A stretch of 64,000 nt of DNA from NCBI RefSeq assembly GCF_003149185.1, contig NZ_QGDO01000001.1:1550001-1614000 (forward strand), written 5' to 3'. A program made the translations under genes and the position numbers. Below are positions 61,028-64,000 of this stretch, one piece after another; the first letter of the stretch is position 1; each line of letters begins with the position of its first letter. The notes beneath the pieces were generated by a model. That model had not been told where the DNA came from. It made no database searches and saw only the letters and a program-made list of their open reading frames with translations. This stretch comes from Sediminitomix flava (GTDB taxonomy: Bacteria > Bacteroidota > Bacteroidia > Cytophagales > Flammeovirgaceae).

Positions 61028-61621
61028 ATGCAAATACTACAAGAACTTGCCAGAGAAGATGGTTTCATAGAAAATCTCACGGTAATTATTTTATTAATGT
61101 CTGCGGCTATCAGCTGGATACATTACCGTAAAAAGTCTTCAATCTGGTCAAAATCTCAAAAGGCTAACTACCTTCTGATGACCTTGTTTTTTGTATTTCT
61201 TGCAGGAGAAGAAATTTCGTGGGGACAACGAATTTTAGATATAGAATCAAATGAATTTTTCGTGCAGCATAATGCTCAAGCCGAAACCAACCTTCATAAT
61301 ATGGTCATCGGCGATACGAAAGTGAATAAACTATTCTTTGGTAAACTGATCACAGTAGCCCTTGTCATGTACTTATTCATAACACCTATTGCTGCCACAA
61401 GATGGGAAAAATTCAATCATCTAATTCAGAAAACAGGCTTACCAATCGGGAACTTGATTCATGGCATCGTCTTCATAGTTGGAGTAATGCTTATCTCACT
61501 TCTTGATGGAGGTTACAAATGGGAATACTACGAATTACTAGTCGTGGGGATTGTATTCTCTATTGTTTATAAAGCTTTTGCAAAAGACAAAAATTCAAAT
61601 CCTGCGATAGTAACCAAGTAA
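61028..61621 (+). CDS. Conserved membrane protein with GEEISWGQR motif
   Basis: 197 residues, about five hydrophobic segments. After the second helix comes FLAGEEISWGQRILDIESNE, followed by QAETNLHNMVIGD. This E-E-I-S-W-G-Q-R ... E-T-N-L-H-N pattern recurs in uncharacterised bacterial membrane proteins; the conserved Glu, Arg and His are placed near the membrane surface like a metal or lipid-headgroup site. Function unknown. The 54-residue gene at 61647 follows 25 bases later and could be cotranscribed. Confidence 0.7.
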   Translation: MQILQELAREDGFIENLTVIILLMSAAISWIHYRKKSSIWSKSQKANYLLMTLFFVFLAGEEISWGQRILDIESNEFFVQHNAQAETNLHNMVIGDTKVNKLFFGKLITVALVMYLFITPIAATRWEKFNHLIQKTGLPIGNLIHGIVFIVGVMLISLLDGGYKWEYYELLVVGIVFSIVYKAFAKDKNSNPAIVTK

Positions 61622-61646
61622 AAGTAACAAGTAAATTTTAGCAGTT

Positions 61647-61811
61647 ATGATCTTTATTAGTATTGACCAGCCAATAAAAAAAGCTCACATCAACCCAAAT
61701 AGCAGATATAATCAGCAACTAAAAAAAGCTTTAAAACAAGCTGAAGAAGTAATAGAACTTGATGAGCAAGAGAAATTGGTAAATCTCAAAAAGACATTCG
61801 GTATTTCATGA
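61647..61811 (+). CDS. Small basic/acidic helical protein (54 residues)
   Basis: ATG at 61647, TGA at 61809-61811. 54 residues, mostly helical in the second half (LKKALKQAEEVIELDEQEKL), no cysteines or membrane helix. No family recognised. It sits 25 bases after a membrane-protein gene on the same strand and is followed by a hairpin terminator at 61873-61908, which is the main support that it is real. Confidence 0.5.
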   Translation: MIFISIDQPIKKAHINPNSRYNQQLKKALKQAEEVIELDEQEKLVNLKKTFGIS

Positions 61812-61872
61812 TACTTAATTGGATGTATGCAGTCTGCATACTCCTACACCTTTCGATTATTCATAATGTAGT

Positions 61873-61908
61873 GGAGCGGTCTTTTATAAAGGCTTGCTCC
61901 TTTTTTTA
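61873..61908 (+). terminator. Terminator after the 54-residue gene
   Basis: GGAGC-CTTT and AAAG-GCTCC stem followed by seven T; it touches the end of the leftward gene. Confidence 0.7.
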
Positions 61909-63321
61909 TTTCACCTCTTCTATCATTTCAATAAAGCTTTTTTTGCCTGCTCCACAATTTGTGCAACAAAACTCTTTTGGCAACTCTTGAAAAGACATCA
62001 ACAGCATTGACTCTACTTGGAGCTGATGTTCTTGATAATATTCAAAGCAATTAGTACACTGATATACTGTTTTGTATTTGTCAGTACCAGCACTTTCTTG
62101 CCCCTCTAATTGTAAGTAATAATTCTCACTGATTTCAGAAAGCAATGGAGGAATCACCTCTTTAGAAACTTCTTTCACAAAAGGGTGATACGTTAATGTA
62201 CTAGGATCATAATTATGAGCATAAAGAATATTATAGGAATCATGCTCCCAGTTACTGTTTGTAAACGTTCGTTCTATAACCACTGGAGTAAACGTAAAAC
62301 GCTCATTACTCTTAATAGAAAAACTTAATCCATGCGTGCTTATATCTTGCTTATGCAAACACCTGACTATATAATTTTTGAGCGCTAAAGCGCTTTCATC
62401 CATTACAGGTAAATGCCAATTTAGCTCTAATGCAGAATGACGAATATTAATTCCAAACTTCCCTAGTAGCTTATCCCAAATTTTGAGGTGCACCTCAGAA
62501 ATCCCATTTATAATTAAAGACTTCCAAGGACTTATTCTTAATTCATCGATCTGATTATTTAAACAAAGAGCACACAAGGCTTTCAAAAATGAAATAGATA
62601 TTTTATTATCCCTCCAATACAGCCCCAACCAATAATTATTAGAATCTACTTTATGAAAACCTTCATAACATGAAAAAGGCTTGTTATGGTACTCAAATTG
62701 AGTTGCATCATACTGTTGCCTTAAACCTAATGACTTACTAATGTGTTCCCATTCGCTATCCCAATCTGTTACCGATTCAATTAACTCATTACTCTCTATA
62801 TACTTGGTAATTTTAGACAGCTGATGACTATGAATAAGGTTTGGACAAGACCATAAAGCATCATATTCATTCATCTTTCTAATAAAGAAAAACCAATAAT
62901 TAGGAATTTCTGAAGCGACAAAATTAAGATGCCCCGCAAATAAAGGTACTAACGTTTGCTTTGGGTCTGTGACGTTGATTTTTACAGAAGGGTGGAGAGG
63001 AAATGAAGTTAATACTGATCTATAAACATCTTCTGTAAGCCATTCTGTAGTACTTTCAATAATACTATGAGTAATAAAAGAACTTTGAATATTATGACTT
63101 TCCCCTTGTCTTGGTTTACTCGTTTGAATATGCTTTAAAGTGACAATATTTCCATTTACATCTTTAAAATCCTTTATTGAAAACAGAATATCTTGTCGAG
63201 AACCTAACTGCAAAAATCTAGCACCCATTTCTTCAGCTGTAGCAGTTATTTTTAATACTTCGGAAATCGATATCAAGCCTCCTAAGGTAAATCTCCTAAC
63301 AATATTCTTGTGTCTTATCAT
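61906..63321 (-). CDS. Nitrite/sulfite-reductase-like ferredoxin-domain protein with C-terminal rubredoxin-type zinc/iron knuckle
   Basis: 471 residues, cytoplasmic. The N-terminal segment GGLISISEVLKITATAEEMG and LQLGSRQDILFSI resembles the ferredoxin-like half-domain of nitrite/sulfite reductases, and LRISPWKSLIINGI near residue 265 resembles the RLTPWQ block of the second half. The usual CX5C...CX3C siroheme/[4Fe-4S] cysteines are not present; only CALC occurs at about 245. The C-terminus holds two CxxC knuckles (YQCTNCFEYY and FCCTNCGAG) spaced like a rubredoxin. Probably an electron-transfer or reductase-derived protein of unknown role. Confidence 0.65.
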   Translation of the reverse strand: MIRHKNIVRRFTLGGLISISEVLKITATAEEMGARFLQLGSRQDILFSIKDFKDVNGNIVTLKHIQTSKPRQGESHNIQSSFITHSIIESTTEWLTEDVYRSVLTSFPLHPSVKINVTDPKQTLVPLFAGHLNFVASEIPNYWFFFIRKMNEYDALWSCPNLIHSHQLSKITKYIESNELIESVTDWDSEWEHISKSLGLRQQYDATQFEYHNKPFSCYEGFHKVDSNNYWLGLYWRDNKISISFLKALCALCLNNQIDELRISPWKSLIINGISEVHLKIWDKLLGKFGINIRHSALELNWHLPVMDESALALKNYIVRCLHKQDISTHGLSFSIKSNERFTFTPVVIERTFTNSNWEHDSYNILYAHNYDPSTLTYHPFVKEVSKEVIPPLLSEISENYYLQLEGQESAGTDKYKTVYQCTNCFEYYQEHQLQVESMLLMSFQELPKEFCCTNCGAGKKSFIEMIEEVK

Positions 63322-63469
63322 TTTATTGGATTAATGAAATGCAAAAAGTTAGCTGTAGTATGATCTGAAAATCAAAATATTATTCACTTCAGAAGAAATG
63401 TAATAAAATTTACTTTGTCAACTCTTTAATTGTATCTTATAAAAATAATTCTCATTGCTCCTTCATAAA

Positions 63470-64000
63470 ATGTTGAAACAATCTGTATTATTTCCACCCT
63501 TAAATAGGCTCAGAAAGCGTATTCACATCCAACAATTGAAGTATTCCTATTACATAGGTTTCTTTATGATTGTAGCTTTTGTTATCGTCAGTCAATTAGT
63601 CACACAGAATCATCTCAAGCATCAAGAATCTGCACTTCTATCAATTCAGCAATCAGAACAACTCACAGAAAAACTTAAAGAATTCACCTATAAATTGATG
63701 GTATTCGATGAAAAAGCTGACAAGGATTCAAAGCAAGTTGCTATTCAAAAGCTAAGGCAATTATTAGCCTCTTGGAAGGAAGCCCAAAAAGTATTCGAAA
63801 CAGAATCTTATTCTATCCATAAAAATTTATTTCAAGAAAAAACAAAGGAGCTTTTAGATCACGATTTACTCATTATTTCCAAAACCATAGACGATAGTGC
63901 CTTACACATTCTGTCCATTTTGGATACAGAAAATGAGAAAGAACGACAAAAATTATTAATCTCATTAATAGAACTAGAAGATGAGTATTTAGCAATTCTG
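63470..64000 (+). CDS. N-terminal part of a membrane sensor protein (probable histidine kinase), runs off the window
   Basis: From the ATG at 63470 the frame stays open to the last base (177 codons). A membrane helix lies at about 27-43 (YSYYIGFFMIVAFVIVSQLV), followed by a long helical extracytoplasmic region with heptad-like repeats, similar in style to PilJ/type-IV-pili methyl-accepting N-terminal sensor domains found in Bacteroidota kinases. No kinase core is in view, so the identity rests on layout only. Confidence 0.55.
   Translation, partial: MLKQSVLFPPLNRLRKRIHIQQLKYSYYIGFFMIVAFVIVSQLVTQNHLKHQESALLSIQQSEQLTEKLKEFTYKLMVFDEKADKDSKQVAIQKLRQLLASWKEAQKVFETESYSIHKNLFQEKTKELLDHDLLIISKTIDDSALHILSILDTENEKERQKLLISLIELEDEYLAIL

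Noticed and set aside
61808-61990. 60-codon rightward frame overlapping the ATGA after the 54-residue gene
   Set aside because: It runs through a terminator hairpin and then antisense to the Sir-like gene; composition looks like a shadow.

Overview
The window is AT-rich bacterial chromosome from the phylum Bacteroidota. The best family-level guess is a Cytophagales or Flammeovirgaceae-like marine bacterium. The phylum call rests on promoters of the TTTG-N18-21-TAnnTTTG type (for example upstream of rplU, tRNA-Leu and tRNA-Pro), weak or absent Shine-Dalgarno sequences, an LruC-domain lipoprotein, LytTR regulator/histidine-kinase pairs, a sigma/anti-sigma/adhesin operon, a Bacteroidota-type ParC and many small lipoproteins. 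I see no insertion sequence, prophage, integrase or CRISPR array. This is mostly ordinary core chromosome with a few lineage-specific islands.

Layout. 1-1.6 kb: start of an RND efflux pump and its lipoprotein adaptor. 2-6.2 kb: serine hydrolase, RhlE-type RNA helicase, hemW. 6.2-13.2 kb: ECF sigma factor, YceI-like lipoprotein, Na/Pi symporter, LytTR two-component pair, Spy-like protein, Fur-family regulator, thiol peroxidase. 13.5-19.9 kb: polA, small exported proteins, YhhN-type lysoplasmalogenase, BatE-like protein. 20.0-20.75 kb: tRNA-Leu followed by six identical tRNA-Lys genes. 21-26.4 kb: LruC lipoprotein, hutG, an MFS exporter paired with ung. 26.5-30.8 kb: beta/gamma-crystallin protein, then a histidine kinase, K+ channel and stand-alone receiver cluster. 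31-37.2 kb: FAD oxidoreductase, aroQ, DUF4136 lipoprotein, ECF sigma operon, alpha/beta hydrolase. 37.3-41.8 kb: parC and three tandem paralogous membrane proteins. 42.0-42.3 kb: three tRNA-Pro genes. 42.5-48.6 kb: DsbA-like protein, SlyD-like isomerase, Lrp regulator, a candidate small RNA, and a glycosyltransferase operon with a paralogous pair of membrane proteins. 48.7-57.9 kb: SLC12-like transporter, bioF-bioG, a 47-residue Cys-rich protein, NSS transporter, acyltransferase, nrdB. 58-64 kb: rplU-rpmA, dnaA, a GEEISWGQR membrane protein, a sulfite-reductase-like/rubredoxin fusion and the start of a sensor kinase.

Clear transcription units are RND adaptor-pump, LytS-LytR type (4-bp overlap), MFS-ung, kinase-channel (4-bp overlap) with a receiver downstream, sigma-antisigma-adhesin (overlapping), the three membrane paralogs, glycosyltransferase plus two paralogs, bioF-bioG and rplU-rpmA. 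Most units end in strong, often bidirectional hairpin terminators.

Most worth a second look: the six-copy tRNA-Lys array whose spacers vary only in ways that keep a GNRA-type hairpin; the kinase/K+ channel/receiver locus; the triplicated membrane protein; the candidate small RNA at about 44.95-45.10 kb with its own promoter and terminator; and the sulfite-reductase-like protein that lacks the usual cluster cysteines but carries a rubredoxin tail. None is proven to be a new system; all are inferences from sequence read by eye.
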